NCBI RefSeq assembly: GCF_000006565.2
Contig: NC_031479.1
Coordinates: forward strand, 806,001-870,000
Source: Toxoplasma gondii ME49
Taxonomy: Eukaryota; Apicomplexa; Conoidasida; Eucoccidiorida; Sarcocystidae
Direction of reading: 5' to 3'
DNA length: 64,000 bases
Shown here: piece by piece, positions 23,868-35,179 of the stretch
Layout of the letters: each line of letters opens with the position of its first letter
How positions within the stretch are numbered: the stretch's first letter is position 1
Notes under the pieces: generated by a model
What the model was told of the DNA's origin: nothing
The model's input: only the letters and a program-made list of their open reading frames with translations
Database searches by the model: none
Translations under genes and position numbers: made by a program

Positions 23868-24076
23868 TTTGTCCGTGGAAACGGGACGCGCGAAACTGGA
23901 ATATTCCGGGTAAGTCAGGAGACGACAGGAGAGCTTCCGCAGCAAGAAATGGCGTGGAGACTGACAGTGCGCAAGGCCTGCTCAATCACTTTAACCACTG
24001 AAGAAAATGCTAGGAAGTGCGACTCCCCCTCACGGCCAGGTTATCCTGGAAGAAATTTCGTATCGATCGTCAAGAG

Positions 24077-24084
24077 CGCATGCG
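24077..24084. promoter_or_regulatory. TRP-2-like palindrome CGCATGCG
   Basis: Perfect match to the T. gondii ribosomal promoter element TRP-2. The GCATGC core is also a binding site type of apicomplexan ApiAP2 factors. Confidence 0.6.
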
Positions 24085-24182
24085 AGCTCTCTGCTGTCAA
24101 AGCCCCACGAGCACATTCTTCCGGGTCCCCCACAAAAGCCTGGCGCATGTAATAAGCGCTTTTCGGTCCCCTCTATTACGGT

Positions 24183-24190
24183 TGCATGCG
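24183..24190. promoter_or_regulatory. TRP-2-like element TGCATGCG
   Basis: Second GCATGC core, 106 bp from the first, in the middle of the divergent promoter region. Confidence 0.62.
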
Positions 24191-24246
24191 CTGCGTTGGA
24201 AAGCGTTTTTTTTCCAGGCGCAGCAGAAGACTGTCTTTCCTGGGAT

Positions 24247-24261
24247 TCGGCTAATAAAAGG
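24247..24261 (+). promoter_or_regulatory. TRP-1-like element
   Basis: TCGGCTAATAAAAGG agrees at 11 of 15 positions with the TRP-1 consensus as I recall it (TCGGCTTATATTCGG). It lies about 240 bp upstream of the RPL11 ATG. Confidence 0.45.
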
Positions 24262-24502
24262 GGCTTCGCCTGCTGGCCCTCCTGCGGGGCAACGCGACAG
24301 GATTTCGTCGTGGTTGACAGTGCTCGAGAGGCGAAAAGCGGGGACGTTGCAAGCGAAGACGAAAAAGTCGACCCCCGGTGAAAAAGTCCAGCGCTGCCCG
24401 CCTGTCACCTTTTTCATTGTCATTTGTACTGAACGGTGTAGGGGCGAAATCCTGCACGTGGATCTGTCTCTTTGGTTCGCCCGGTAGACTACCACAATCA
24501 AG

Positions 24503-26124
24503 ATGGTGAAGAAGGGAGAAGAGAATCCCATGCGGAAGATCCGCATTGAAAAGCTGACCCTCAACATCTGTGTCGGAGAAGTGAGCTCTTTTTCTTCGCT
24601 CGGGGTGGTGCCTCCTTCTGTGTCGGCGTCGACTCCAGTTTTTCCGGGCGTAACGAGGAAAACGGTATTTGTGCCAGGAGGCGGGGGGGGGAGGGGAAAG
24701 TGCCAGTGACATTGCGATTCCCTCTAAGGGTTACCCAAGCTCCCTGGCAGAAAACCTGTGGGGTTCTGGTAGGGAAGAACGGGTAAACGCAGTCTACTTC
24801 CCCTGTCTTACTTATGAAGGATGTTGCAACGATTACCTCTGTTTCTGCGGTGCAGATAGCAAGGCCGAAGGGGGTGTGTCGCTGTGCTCTTCAGGGCTGA
24901 CGACGGAGGGGGCTCCGGATGGAAACTCCTCGCCGGAAAGCGGTGATGTCGGCCTTTTTCTACCATTCTGATGGGCTCCATGTGATGCAGCTGCGTTTCA
25001 GAGAGGCCGTACAGGAATACGCATGCTACCCTTGTGCCTGAATGAACGCCTTCCGTTTTCTATTTGCTTGATTTGCAGTCCGGCGACAGACTGACTCGCG
25101 CTGCGCGTGTGTTGGAACAGTTGACAGGACAGCGACCTCAGTTCTCCAAGGCCCGCTTTACCATCCGTTCTTTCGGTATCCGCCGTAATGAAAAGATTGC
25201 GTGCTATGTCACCGTCCGTGGCAAGAAGGCCGAAGATATCCTGGAGAAGGGTCTTAAGGTCAAGGAGTACGAGTTGAAGAAGAAGAACTTCTCGGACTCC
25301 GGCAACTTCGGGTTCGGTATTCAGGAGCACATCGATTTGGGAATCAAATACGACCCCTCCACCGGTAAGATCTTTTTCTTTCCGCATCGTATCAGCTCCT
25401 GGCTCTCCCGGCTCCAGGGAGCATGCGCACATCGGGTCTCAAGTGTGACATTGTTGTGACGGTTTTTTGAGTAATAGTGTTGGTCCACCATTGCTGCAGG
25501 TATCGATATCTTTCCGTTAATGAACACAGCTCAGCCGTCGGCGAAATACTGCGCTGGCAAGCGACAGAAGTGAAAATGGAGTGACTCGTCGTGCGGCATG
25601 ATTTCATGGCTTGACGGCAGCCTATCACGTCAATCGTTCCATAGTTATAGTTGCGAGACAGCAATTTCCTGATGTACAACATTTTTCAAGTGCTGGGAAT
25701 GGGCTGCATGCGTAATGCGTGAACCTCGATCTGGATGTTGTCATGTAATCGGTCTCGTGACGGCCTTCCTGGGGGCACGCATGTTTAGGGTATATTGCGT
25801 TCTGGAGCAAGCGAGAGGGTTGGAGATCATGTCAGAAAGAGAGAGCGGGGAAATGTGGAACCCACGGCAGCGCTGCAGCGCGAGGAATACGTCAAGCTTT
25901 GTTCTAGGTATGTATACGCGTGTCGGTACACTTGACCACTGTGTGGCTTTTGCCTCGCAGGTATCTACGGTATGGATTTCTACGTGCAGCTGACGCGCCC
26001 GGGCAACAGAGTTGCTCACCGCAAGAGAGCGCGCGGCAGAGTGGGCCACTCCCACCGAGTCACAAAAGAAGACAGCATCAAATGGTTCCAGCAGACTTAC
26101 GATGGCATTGTCCTTAACCACTAA
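24503..26124 (+). CDS. RPL11: 60S ribosomal protein L11 (uL5) (3 exons, 175 aa)
   Basis: Exons 24503-24580, 25079-25364 and 25961-26124, with phases closing, total 175 aa as usual for eukaryotic L11. The protein binds 5S rRNA with L5 in the central protuberance of the 60S subunit. Family blocks are [20 protein letters not shown], the [12 protein letters not shown](R)P helix, [59 protein letters not shown] and [13 protein letters not shown], then [19 protein letters not shown]. Introns are 498 and 596 bp. The first has a run of nine G bases near 24683-24691. It is divergent from RPP2 and probably shares its promoter. Confidence 0.98.
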
Positions 26125-28470
26125 TCCTTCTATGTCAGGGAAGCATGTTAGGGGCTTGAAACCTGCAAGCTGTTGGTGGGCGCGGTGCTTGTAATCTTGC
26201 TTGCTGAAGCCAACTGATGGAGGAATAATCCATTTGTAGTCTTCATTCTTTTCCCTTTGTCCGTCTACGACGGGCTTCTGTTGCTGCTGTTTCAATCTGG
26301 CAGTTGTGCTGTGTTCCCCGAGGCTTTGATGACTGACTGACTCCGTCAGGGCCCGCGTAAGTACAACGCGTCAGCCGATTGGCACACACATGACTGCAGG
26401 GACAACGAAGGAACTTGCCTGTTTGAACGGGAAGCGCCGCTGGTGCGTGCACGACAGTCGATGTGCGCTCGCTAAGGCGTTGTTGCACACCTCTCCCCAC
26501 TGGCACGTGCACGTATCAGGGAAAGGGGGGAGATCTCAAATAGGAGACAGTCCGTCTTCTCGTCGGATGCTGTAGCACTATACATGCCAAGTTTCATTCA
26601 CCTAGCCAGCAGAGTCCTCGTTTGTTGACCAGAAACCCGAATTTGTACCGAATAGGCAAAACGAGTTGCGAAAAATTGATACGAGGTGTACGAAATAGGT
26701 TTGCGTACTACCACACTCACGAAAGACGTTCACAGGACTGATGTTCCAGGGGTCCTAGTTGTGTCCGGCTCAGCAATAGAGAGCTGTCACAAGGGAGGTC
26801 TCTTTTTTTTCAGTTCTTCCACGTTACGCTCGATTGAGTGAGGTGTTACCAGTATAATATGTGGAGGTGTATCTGAAGCCATCACTGGTGATGCGTCAGG
26901 CGACGGCTAGAACAAAACAAGTAATCGTGTCCACCGCTTTGAAGGTGGGCAATTCTGAGTAACGGGCAAGTTGATGTTACTTGACCAAGGTAAAACGGCG
27001 CCCGCACAACGGCAGAAAACACGGTGCAATCGACATGTAGAGCAAGGTTTTGTGGGAACAGGAAACGACCGAAAGAGGTCGCTACAAGTTTAATGGTAGC
27101 AGGGCTAGTACAGTGTAGTGATGGCATCCTTCTTCACTGGTGTGCAAAACGAAGTACCTCTGCAGGTCAAAAACGGATTAACGGTTGTACGACAGTGGTG
27201 AACAGAATCCACCTGCCAACATCTTTGGGCAGCACTACGTATCGTAACTTCAACGTCGGAAGCAACACGTCCAAACCAGATTCACGACCGAACAAGAGTG
27301 CTAATCGTAGGTAGACACTTAGATACCAGTGGATTGTGAGAAACTTGTGTTAGAAGTCGGGAATTGAACTTTCGTGGCTTGGGTCTCCGAGGCAACGGTC
27401 AACGTCTCATCCGAGCCCTGAAGGGAAACGGATGATTGCAGCGTAGAACGAACTTGTTTTCAATCCCCATTGAGCCGTTTATGCACTTGTTTACAAGCGA
27501 TAACGTCATTTCTTACTGTGTGCTAGCCGTGACCTGACTGCGGCCGGCCCCGGCTGGCGTGCCACACCCGCAGCGGCTTGCGGTGTGCTCACCTTTTCTC
27601 TTTAAAAAACAACGCTCACTTTCGGATAAATTGAAACTTCCTCGAAATGAGAAGTAACCGGGTATTCTTCTCCTTCCACGGGTTCCCGACTCTGCAGGTG
27701 TGCAACAGCAAACAGCATTTGGCGGAAGCTCTTGTAGATAACGACTCCTACATCCGTCATATTTGTACCATTCATTCACAACAGCATACGAACCAACCAC
27801 CAGTTGTGACCGTCTCAACTCGTGATAGTAATTCCATCAGATCTCATCTCCACAATCTTTAGAGATCAGTAAAGTGTGAATGCCAACACCGGCAGGAGAC
27901 ACGGGGGCTCTCGACGATGGTCCGCTCACTACGGCGGCGCAACCATCGGGCATTCCGTTGTTTGTAGGTTTGGCGCGTGTGGGGCTTTGAAAAAGACATC
28001 TGCCGAAATGGTGCGATAAACACAGTGACATCGGTGAGAGCAGATGAGAAGATGAAAGCAGCAAGACAGTGCAAATCTGCAGGCGATGCATCATCTTCAG
28101 TAGCAGCGCACATTGTACTTGATAGTTGCTCGAAGATCCAGGACACAGACACGGCCTTAAGTAAAGCCGCGCTGCAGCGACGAAAAGTTGAAGTTACCAA
28201 GAGACGTCAAGAAAATCTGAAAGAGATGGGCGTCTCTCGACGTCCCACAGGAAGTGCAGCAGGTAGTACTGCGGTCTCGACATCATTGTCTATCGGTCTG
28301 TGTCCGTAGGTAACACAGAAAGCGGGCGGGCCACCCGCCATCGTCTGCAGCATTTTTGTATCCCAACAGTCCACCATAGGTTTAGTGGCTTACTCCAAGG
28401 AATGGTGCTATCGATAGATGACGGAACACAGATACAGACGTAATTTTCAGAACAGAGAAAGATACAGGCG
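26125..28470. other. Intergenic region between RPL11 and tRNA-Arg
   Basis: About 2.3 kb. No gene supported. A + strand open stretch near 28051-28270 encodes a Lys/Arg/Gln-rich helix (AALQRRKVEVTKRRQENLK) and ends next to a possible donor, so it could be a stray exon, but I could not link it. A GC-rich hairpin lies at 27563-27587. Confidence 0.4.
27563..27587. other. GC-rich imperfect hairpin
   Basis: CACACC at 27563-27568 can pair with GGTGTG at 27582-27587 around a GC-rich loop with a bulge. No terminator-like T run or gene context gives it a role. Confidence 0.35.
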
Positions 28471-28474
28471 AAAA
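28471..28474 (-). terminator. Pol III termination tract (TTTT) of tRNA-Arg
   Basis: Four A on the + strand, so TTTT on the transcribed strand, four bases after the mature tRNA 3' end. Confidence 0.7.
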
Positions 28475-28478
28475 GTGT

Positions 28479-28551
28479 AGGCCGAGCAGGATTCGAACCC
28501 ACGACCACCCGGTCCGTAGCCGGGCATTCTATCCAACTGAACTATCGGCCC
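28479..28551 (-). tRNA. tRNA-Arg (anticodon ACG)
   Basis: A 73-base cloverleaf reads 5'-3' on the - strand. The acceptor GGGCCGA pairs with TCGGCCT (with G-U at 1-72), the D stem is GTTC/GAAT, and the anticodon stem CCCGG/CCGGG closes the loop CTACGGA, giving anticodon ACG (read as ICG for CGU, CGC and CGA). The variable loop is five bases and the T arm has loop TTCGAAT. No intron. The internal A and B boxes fit, and an oligo-T tract follows. A single copy stands alone, as is normal for apicomplexan tRNA genes. Confidence 0.96.
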
Positions 28552-28972
28552 GCTAACTACGCGGGAAACCGACCCTCAGAAGCCGTAGCGTAGTCATCAG
28601 ACGCTCAGACACTTGAGCTTCATCAGTTAACTCGGTATGTATTTCCATTGAAGCCCACATATCTGTATATGACTAATTGTAGGTCACGACTGGCTCATTC
28701 GCTTGTGTCAAATAAAAAGTAGAACCCATGGTCGCGTGCCGATCACCTTCCTATTCGATTTAGTGCAAAACTCATCCATGAAACGGGACTTTAATAAGGG
28801 TGGGAAGCCGATTCAATCTCACTCATGCTCAGGCGACAATCATTATGCTGCTTCAGTACGTGCACCTCGCCGGCAAAACGCTTAACGGTCCTCCAGTGTT
28901 TATCGACCCACAGGTGTGCTGCGAAGTGAAGACGTCTGCTTTGAGGCAGCAAGAGCATTCGTGGCACACCTG
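28552..28972. other. Short intergenic region upstream of tRNA-Arg
   Basis: No supported feature. It contains the 5' flank of the - strand tRNA gene and perhaps the leader of the weak + strand ORF at 28973. Confidence 0.4.
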
Positions 28973-29518
28973 ATGTCTCGTAAGTCGGTGTCTTGTCTCA
29001 TGTTGCTGCTGGCAGCAACTTCGAGAGTTACCTTTGGGATGGTAAGCTGTATGCTGTTCCTCAGTATGTGGTTGAGCGTCTACACCTTGTCTACCAAATG
29101 TGCTTCACGAACTATCAACTCACTTACCACTGCGCAGACCTACATTATTTTGGCTGCACACCACATTGTCCATAGTTCCGCGTCCCACGCTCTACGTCTC
29201 TCTTTCGTAGTGACCCACCCTCCCACCGGAAGCGCTTCTAAGAATGCAACCCACTGTATCCTCCGTACGACTGGCTACGAGGGGTTTGCATTTGCAATTG
29301 ACTCAGGGAATTCAACAACCGGTCGTAGCCGTTTATCCACTGCCGCATATTGGGTGACACTGCGGACAAGCATCCATGGCACAGGTAGAAGAACGGCAGA
29401 GCTTGGGGCAGTGAACAGCATTCATGTGCTCCCTTCAAAGCACGCGGTAAACTTTTACCTCGTGAAACAGCCTCCCTCACGGGTTCTTCGCCAAATTCCT
29501 AGAAAGAACAGCTTTTAG
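28973..29518 (+). CDS. Possible secreted hypothetical protein (181 aa, weak)
   Basis: An ATG at 28973 opens a 181-codon ORF with a typical signal-peptide start (MSRKSVSCLMLLLAATSR, then VTFG). The remainder is Thr/Ser/Ala-rich with further hydrophobic stretches and no recognised domain. A good donor (GTAAGC after GGGATG) falls right after the signal peptide, so the real gene could be a signal-peptide exon joined to an exon I have not identified. The frame stays open upstream to 28916, so the start is not fixed. It may also be non-coding. It faces the - strand secreted-protein candidate ending at 29537, which would be convergent with it. Confidence 0.28.
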   Translation: MSRKSVSCLMLLLAATSRVTFGMVSCMLFLSMWLSVYTLSTKCASRTINSLTTAQTYIILAAHHIVHSSASHALRLSFVVTHPPTGSASKNATHCILRTTGYEGFAFAIDSGNSTTGRSRLSTAAYWVTLRTSIHGTGRRTAELGAVNSIHVLPSKHAVNFYLVKQPPSRVLRQIPRKNSF

Positions 29519-29536
29519 TAGTACTAGGTTGTTGGG

Positions 29537-30936
29537 TTACTTAAAACAGAGAGGAAAAACACTGTTCTGTGTATAGGATAATTCCTCACGGTTATAGTGA
29601 GGTCTTTCAACCTGACGGTCTTCTCGGTCGTAGTACTGAGATATAACGCTTGTTTCTGCCTGCCCTCGGAGGTGCTGCCTCTTCCTTTCAAACACTGTAT
29701 ATCCTCTGCTCTTGTTCGGGTCGGCGGGTCCTGAAGTTTGCTGCTGCGAATTTTGAAACGAGCAGTCACTTCTGGCTTGCTGCCAGTATGCGCCAAGCGA
29801 ACTGTCGGCAAAAGTCACCGAAGGAAGCTTGCTGTTTGGGTGTTTTGATCGAGGATCTGCTGGAACTGGTGTCGGATGCGGCCAAGCTGAACCTCCGCTG
29901 TTAGCTGCGACCCGACGATGTGGGAGCGGTCTGTCAGTGGACTGGTGCGTGAAGGCTTGAGTCTGGTCTGATGTAGCATCCCATCGCAGGTATGGACTTT
30001 TTCTTTCTTCTGCTTCTGGGCCACGTGGCTTGTGTGGTCGGAGTATAGCTGTTCGGCAGTGTTGCACACTTGGTTCTGCCACATTCAGCTGTTTCAGATT
30101 AGTGTTGGACGTTACCGGAAGCTCATAAGGAGTGCAAGGACAGGGCGACATGCCAACATTCAGTTCTATACACCATCTCTTCCGTTTGCTCCGGCGCTGG
30201 TGGTCAAAACGCTCCATGTCTTCAATATTCGTGTATGTTGGCTCTTTCTCATACGCTCGCCCTCCTTGCACGTTTCCCTTCGCAATCCGATTGAGCTCCA
30301 CCTCTTCGAAATACCCTGTGGGATCTGCTGGAACGGAGATGCCGTCCTCGAGCAGCTTTGCCTCTCTCCGCCATGATCGCTCACTCAAGTCAAGCGCAAC
30401 TACTCCGCCTACCAAACAGAACCAACCACAATGATTCCTGAAAACCGTGTAAGCGCTAACGCTACTCAACAACCATGTACACTGCAGCTTCGTTGTCAAC
30501 TGCATGTCTGGAACAAGAGGAGAAACCCATCAATGAACTGTTGCAGGCAAGCGTTGCACAGAAATCGATAGTCAGGCGTTTTACAATTGTGGCAGCGCAT
30601 TCGGCAGAAACACCAGCATGCGATTCGCTGTTCCCACTCCGGTTCCGGTGCTGCCGTATATTCTGCCACGGAAATGTGGTGAAGACTCGTAGAACTACTG
30701 ATACCTTGGCAGCGTTGTCACTGCCAACCAGTTGGTCAGACCGTGGTATTCAAGAAGCCCACCAGTGCCCTGCTCTTTCGACGAGTCCCAGCCGACTCTG
30801 CGTCCGCTGGAACAGCCTCCAAAGGCTTGTTCGACGATTCTCCTTGTCTCCATAAGAAACTCGGATGCCTGATTGCCATACCCGTGAAAAGCAGAGCCAC
30901 CATAAGCACCGCAGCTCGAAGAAACTGAGTCTTCAT
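29537..30936 (-). CDS. Candidate secreted or membrane-anchored protein (2 exons, 341 aa)
   Basis: Model: exon 1 30936-30882 ending ACGG with donor GTATGG, exon 2 30507-29537 after a strong pyrimidine-rich acceptor (CTCCTCTTGTTCCAG). The phase closes and the intron is 374 bp. Exon 1 alone is an 18-residue signal peptide (MKTQFLRAAVLMVALLFT). Exon 2 adds a hydrophobic stretch (GWFCLVGGVVAL at about residues 46-57), then a long hydrophilic Arg/Ser/Pro/Gln-rich region without domains. A signal peptide, one membrane segment and a disordered body is a layout typical of coccidian dense-granule proteins, but nothing here proves export. Alternative: the ATG at 30505 starts a one-exon gene and 30736-30936 belongs to something else. 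The 322-codon ORF itself is the firm part. Confidence 0.48.
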
Positions 30937-30976
30937 TTGGCATTAAATGTAATCATGTACTGAAGACACTACTCAT

Positions 30977-32551
30977 CTATATTACATCTGGAGATGGCAA
31001 GACAGAGTGTGCATAGCTCCAAGGACATGCATCTTCCATCTCTTCTAGCAGTCTGCGGATTCGTTCTGAAAAAAGGCTGACCAAACGGCCACCGTATCCG
31101 CTCCTAGACAGACATGCAAGTGCCCAGTCAGATATAACGATACAGCCACGCAGGTGAAGTACGAAGAAATCTCTGAGAGTCTGCCTCAGAAAAGCCCCTG
31201 AGGGTTGTGGGTGGTTCGGAAATAGTTTCGCCAAAAATCGACGCAGTCCACCATTTCCTGGCATTTTTTTAACTGAGTTACTTGGTACATTCTTGAACTG
31301 TGGGCTAGTTTCAGTGCCGAAGACATAGAACTATGCTCGACACACTGCCGGAATCGTGGTGTTCGACGTTTCTGCTGTTTCGGACACAGCCGCGATGCCT
31401 GTTCAGTTCCATATCTGGTTTTGCGGAGTAGTTTCATTCGAAAAAATTACCTGGATGTGCAGACCATCTGCTAAGCTGCAGATGCGCTGAGTAACTGTGG
31501 GCGTATCTGCTTTGCTGGAAGGCGCCCCCAATGGGCTGGTGCCACAGGCGGTACTGTCTTCTTTCGGTTGATAAACAAGATTCTCAAGTGGATGATCTTC
31601 TCGCTCGTGCCATATCTCCAATGTCGCGTCATTTTTCTCCACTTCCGGCCGCTCAGTTTTTTCCTTTTGTAGATGGCAGGGGGCGCCGCAGGAAAGGAGG
31701 TCGTGTGCTTGTGCCGTCGCTGCCACAGATGGTTGTACCTGAAACTGTTCTTCATTCTTTTCAGTCTCGATCATGGGTCTGTCGTGGTATGCTTTTTCTG
31801 AAAGAGCGAGTGAGCTTGTTGCCAATGCACGAGACTCGCATACAGCAACCACAGGCCCTCCGGCTTGTGCGTTATGCTTTGCCGTCATGAGATGGTCTTT
31901 GGCTGGCATGATCGCCGATTCTTCTCTTAGAAGTTGCCTCATTCCTTCCAGCTCCTCCGATTTTTGACTTCTGCGGCGGAGGAGTTGCTCAGAGGTTTGG
32001 TTCGACAAGTAGCAACTGATGGAACAGCCCTCTGTCACTCGAGAGTGTTCAGCGGTCACAAGCTCACTGTAGGAGGGTTTCCGCTGCACTGCAAAAGGAA
32101 CATGTTTTCCGAACTCTTCATTCCAGAGCAGGACTCTCGGTTCACACGTAACGTCTGGCATATTATGAACAGGAAACTCAGATGAAGCAACGTGGTCCTT
32201 CAGAGGGGCGTTATTTGTCTTCTGGTCTTGTCTCTCTGCGTCCGGAAGACTCACAGTCAACAGCTCATGCTCGGCGGATACCAAGCAAGCAGGTAAGAAC
32301 TCGAGTGACACATCTTCGGCGGTGTGCACCTTGTCACCCCACCTTGGTAGTTGTGGTATGACTGCCTCTGCTGCCGCTCTAGACGCCGGATTTCCATTAT
32401 TCGGTTTCATCGCGTCCTCGGCGGCTACACTGACGCACCCGGCTGCTCGATCGCCGTCAGGTGGAGCTGAATTAGATATGCTCTTACATGAATTGTTCCT
32501 GTGCGTCCGGAACTGACATTTCCTTTTCACCGACGATGCGCAGCCCCCCAT
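30977..32551 (-). CDS. Probable N-myristoylated hypothetical protein (2 exons, 473 aa)
   Basis: Exon 1 32551-31451 is open for 367 codons and ends with donor CAG|GTAATT. Exon 2 31297-30977 follows acceptor CCCACAG in phase 0. The N terminus MGGCASSVKRKC fits the N-myristoylation rule (Gly2, Ser6, downstream basic residues) and Cys4 could be palmitoylated, so the product should sit on the cytosolic face of membranes. The longer frame begins with TTG three codons upstream, so ATG 32551 is the natural start. The body is Glu/Ser/Ala-rich and probably disordered. Exon 2 encodes amphipathic and hydrophobic helices (LRRFLAKLFPNH, LRDFFVLHLRGCIVISDWAL). No family recognised. The 153-bp intron is short for this genome. 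The end lies only 40 bp from the next gene's start, so one of the two models may need adjusting. Confidence 0.58.
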
Positions 32552-35179
32552 TGTGACCAAAGCTTCCCCCCTACCAGTGCCTCGAAGGAATCACAGAATC
32601 CAACAGTTGCGTGGCGACAAAATAGTCTTGGCGCTCGAACAGTTGGTCTGCATCAGTCGACGCCGAAGCAGCCCCTCATAACACAAGCCTTTGCGTTACT
32701 GTGGAAGTTTACTTCTACGGAACTCACCAGGCTTATCGTGTTCGTACGCAAACGAAATGTAGAACGGTAGGCCGTGATGAATCACAATTTCGATTGGAAG
32801 AAAGTCAATTTTGCGTGGGGCAGATCTTGATTCTGTTTTACATTGATGAAGCAATTCATTCGAGAGGCTTTCAAAACGGAAAGTGTCTCACAGTTTCGAG
32901 TCTTGTCCCTTTTAAAGAATCCGGGAATCACTATAGTAATATCGCGCAGACCGAAAGCTGGCAAGGCGCCGTTTCGGAGAGGGTTTGCTTCTAAAGTCTT
33001 TTCCGCTTGTTGCGAAGTGTATGGCGAGTCTTCCGATTTTGAGAAACAGCCGACGGTGTGACTGCGGCAAAGGTAGTGGCATTTGTTGACATGGATCTGC
33101 AGGGATACCACATTCATAAGGTATTGCTCTCTTACTGAACTATAACGCGCTCTGTTATGTGTTCGCCTCTTAAGAGCACATCATGCAAATTCAATCGAAC
33201 AGTCTATTTCTGTGTATTCACATGGACAGAGCTTTTTGCGTCCTGGGACACCTTCGGTACACGTTAGCATTCACCCATGTGATAGAACACGTGGAACGGA
33301 AATTATACGCAGAAGCCACCAATATATACAAGGGTTGCTCTAGTGCCTCACGAAGGTGATAGTCTTGCAAAAAACCCGGCGACTTATTACAGCAGTGGAC
33401 AACGCCCACTCCTACTGCCGGTGCCATGTTTGAAAATTGAGGACAACAAAGTCGTCGCAAGGTTGCCCCACTTGCGGCCCCAGCCCAAGCCACTGCATGA
33501 CCTTTAAAGCAGCGGCACAATTTTCGTTTACCAGTCGTTGCCCGGTGGCATTACCAGGCACTTTTAGGGTGCCTTCTACGCATTTCGATTTGGCAGGTTT
33601 GAGGCGACTGATCATTGATACAAACTCCACTCAGCAAGGAACCCCATGAAGAAAACCCGCTGCACCAAGCGAAGGGAAGACCCTGTAGCGTTGCGTGGCT
33701 ACTCGCTCCCGCGATCAACTTCACCAGAGGCTGAGGTTGTCTATGCAGATGATGTGACCAAGCAGGATTAAATTGCTCCAGATGCTGGTGGATTCGTTTA
33801 TCCAAGTGGATCGACGGTCACGAATAGTGTGCTTATTGCAGCACCGACATCAACCGTGACAGCGATCAATGCCCTTTGAAACAAGAGATGCTCTTACATG
33901 ACAGTGAATGACTTCGAAAACAATAGAGGAGGACTGACTTCTTGATATCGCGCACTTTGAAGAGAGGCATTTACGCGGTTCCATGCGAGTACTGGAAGGA
34001 CCACTCTTTTTTTTGCCGCCTCACCGTATTATACATTCAGTGACTCGTAGAGCTCGCGGTTTGCAAATTAGTGATATGGTCATTAGATTTCGGATGCAGT
34101 GATCGGCACTCTCCTAAATTTGCCTTGAAACATAGAGCTGGAAACTGTTCCCCTCCTCTTTGCAGCTGATGTGCAATATATTACTGAAAACAGCAAGCCT
34201 TCCACAAGTAACGAGCGCTTTGAATCCAATAAGCCAGCGAGACAGCATTTGCGAACTGAATCTTCTATGTTGACTTGGTTAATTCAGTATAGCAAACAGA
34301 CAATTCATCGCAAACTAGACCAGAGCAACGCTCGTCTCTGTCGTGCAAGCGGAGACAGTGGCATACAGTACCGTAAACTCCCGAGGCCATGTGAAGTCGT
34401 AGACAACTGCACACAATGAGCTCTACGCACACAGTTATGTCATGTCTTTATCACATCGCCCTTGACAGATCGTGGAAGAAACTTGTGGATAGTCCTCGCA
34501 AACAAGATAGAGACTGCTTCTCAGTTGGAAGGCCTCACACCCGGCGGGGGATATACGTCCTCCAGAAGTGCTCCTCCAAAAGAGTACCGATAATGAACGG
34601 TATATAGAGGAAAAGTTAAACAAGTTTACTGTCCCGGTAGTCGTCGAGATCCATGGCCAACAATTGAGTTCATAGTGCACATTCCGGGGATGTCTCAGTT
34701 GGTGTTTGATCGATATTACCAGAAACTGGTGAAAAAGCATTCGAATTCAGTTGCAGTGTGGTTACGCCAAACACGGCCTTCGAGTCACTTCTATTGTCCC
34801 TTGAGAAACGACGTTCTGGCTAATGGAAAGAAAACATGGTCAGCGAGCACATCACGTATTTGACATTTCGCATCTATAAGAACCACAGACTCGCGGTGCG
34901 TGACTGATTTCATATGTGCCACGAGACATGGAAACCAAGACTGGAATAGTAACGCAATGTTATACGTGGGCAAATCGAACATGAATAGTGGTGAAACAGA
35001 AACTGCTTTGAGAGGACACTGTGCCAACGGAAAAGCAATGTAAAACACCTGTCACGAGGACAACTGAGCCGTCGCAACACCTCATACGTTTCATCCACCA
35101 ACGCCAGTGCACTAGGCATGCAACAGTGCGCAAGTAGGATACGGCCTCGTTCTCAGGCAGCTAGAGAGCTGAAACGACG
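32552..35179. other. Intergenic region
   Basis: About 2.6 kb upstream of the acylated-protein gene and downstream of the 12-exon membrane protein gene. No ORF above 110 codons, no splice-consistent exons and no RNA gene seen. It probably contains a promoter on the left and a 3' UTR on the right. Confidence 0.5.

Larger units (their letters stand above)
23868..24502. promoter_or_regulatory. Shared divergent promoter region of RPP2 and RPL11
   Basis: The 635 bp between two divergent ATGs of 60S ribosomal protein genes. It contains two GCATGC palindromes in the form reported as TRP-2 in T. gondii ribosomal promoters ([T/C]GCATGC[G/A]) and one element resembling TRP-1. It must hold both 5' UTRs and probably both transcription starts. 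Co-regulation of the two genes from here is an inference. Confidence 0.75.

Noticed and set aside
28051..28309. Lys/Arg-rich + strand open stretch near tRNA-Arg
   Set aside because: Looks exon-like but no acceptor, partner exon or start could be tied to it.
30736..30936. 66-codon ORF with signal peptide as a stand-alone gene
   Set aside because: It ends without any domain. A phase-compatible donor inside it links its leader to the longer downstream ORF.
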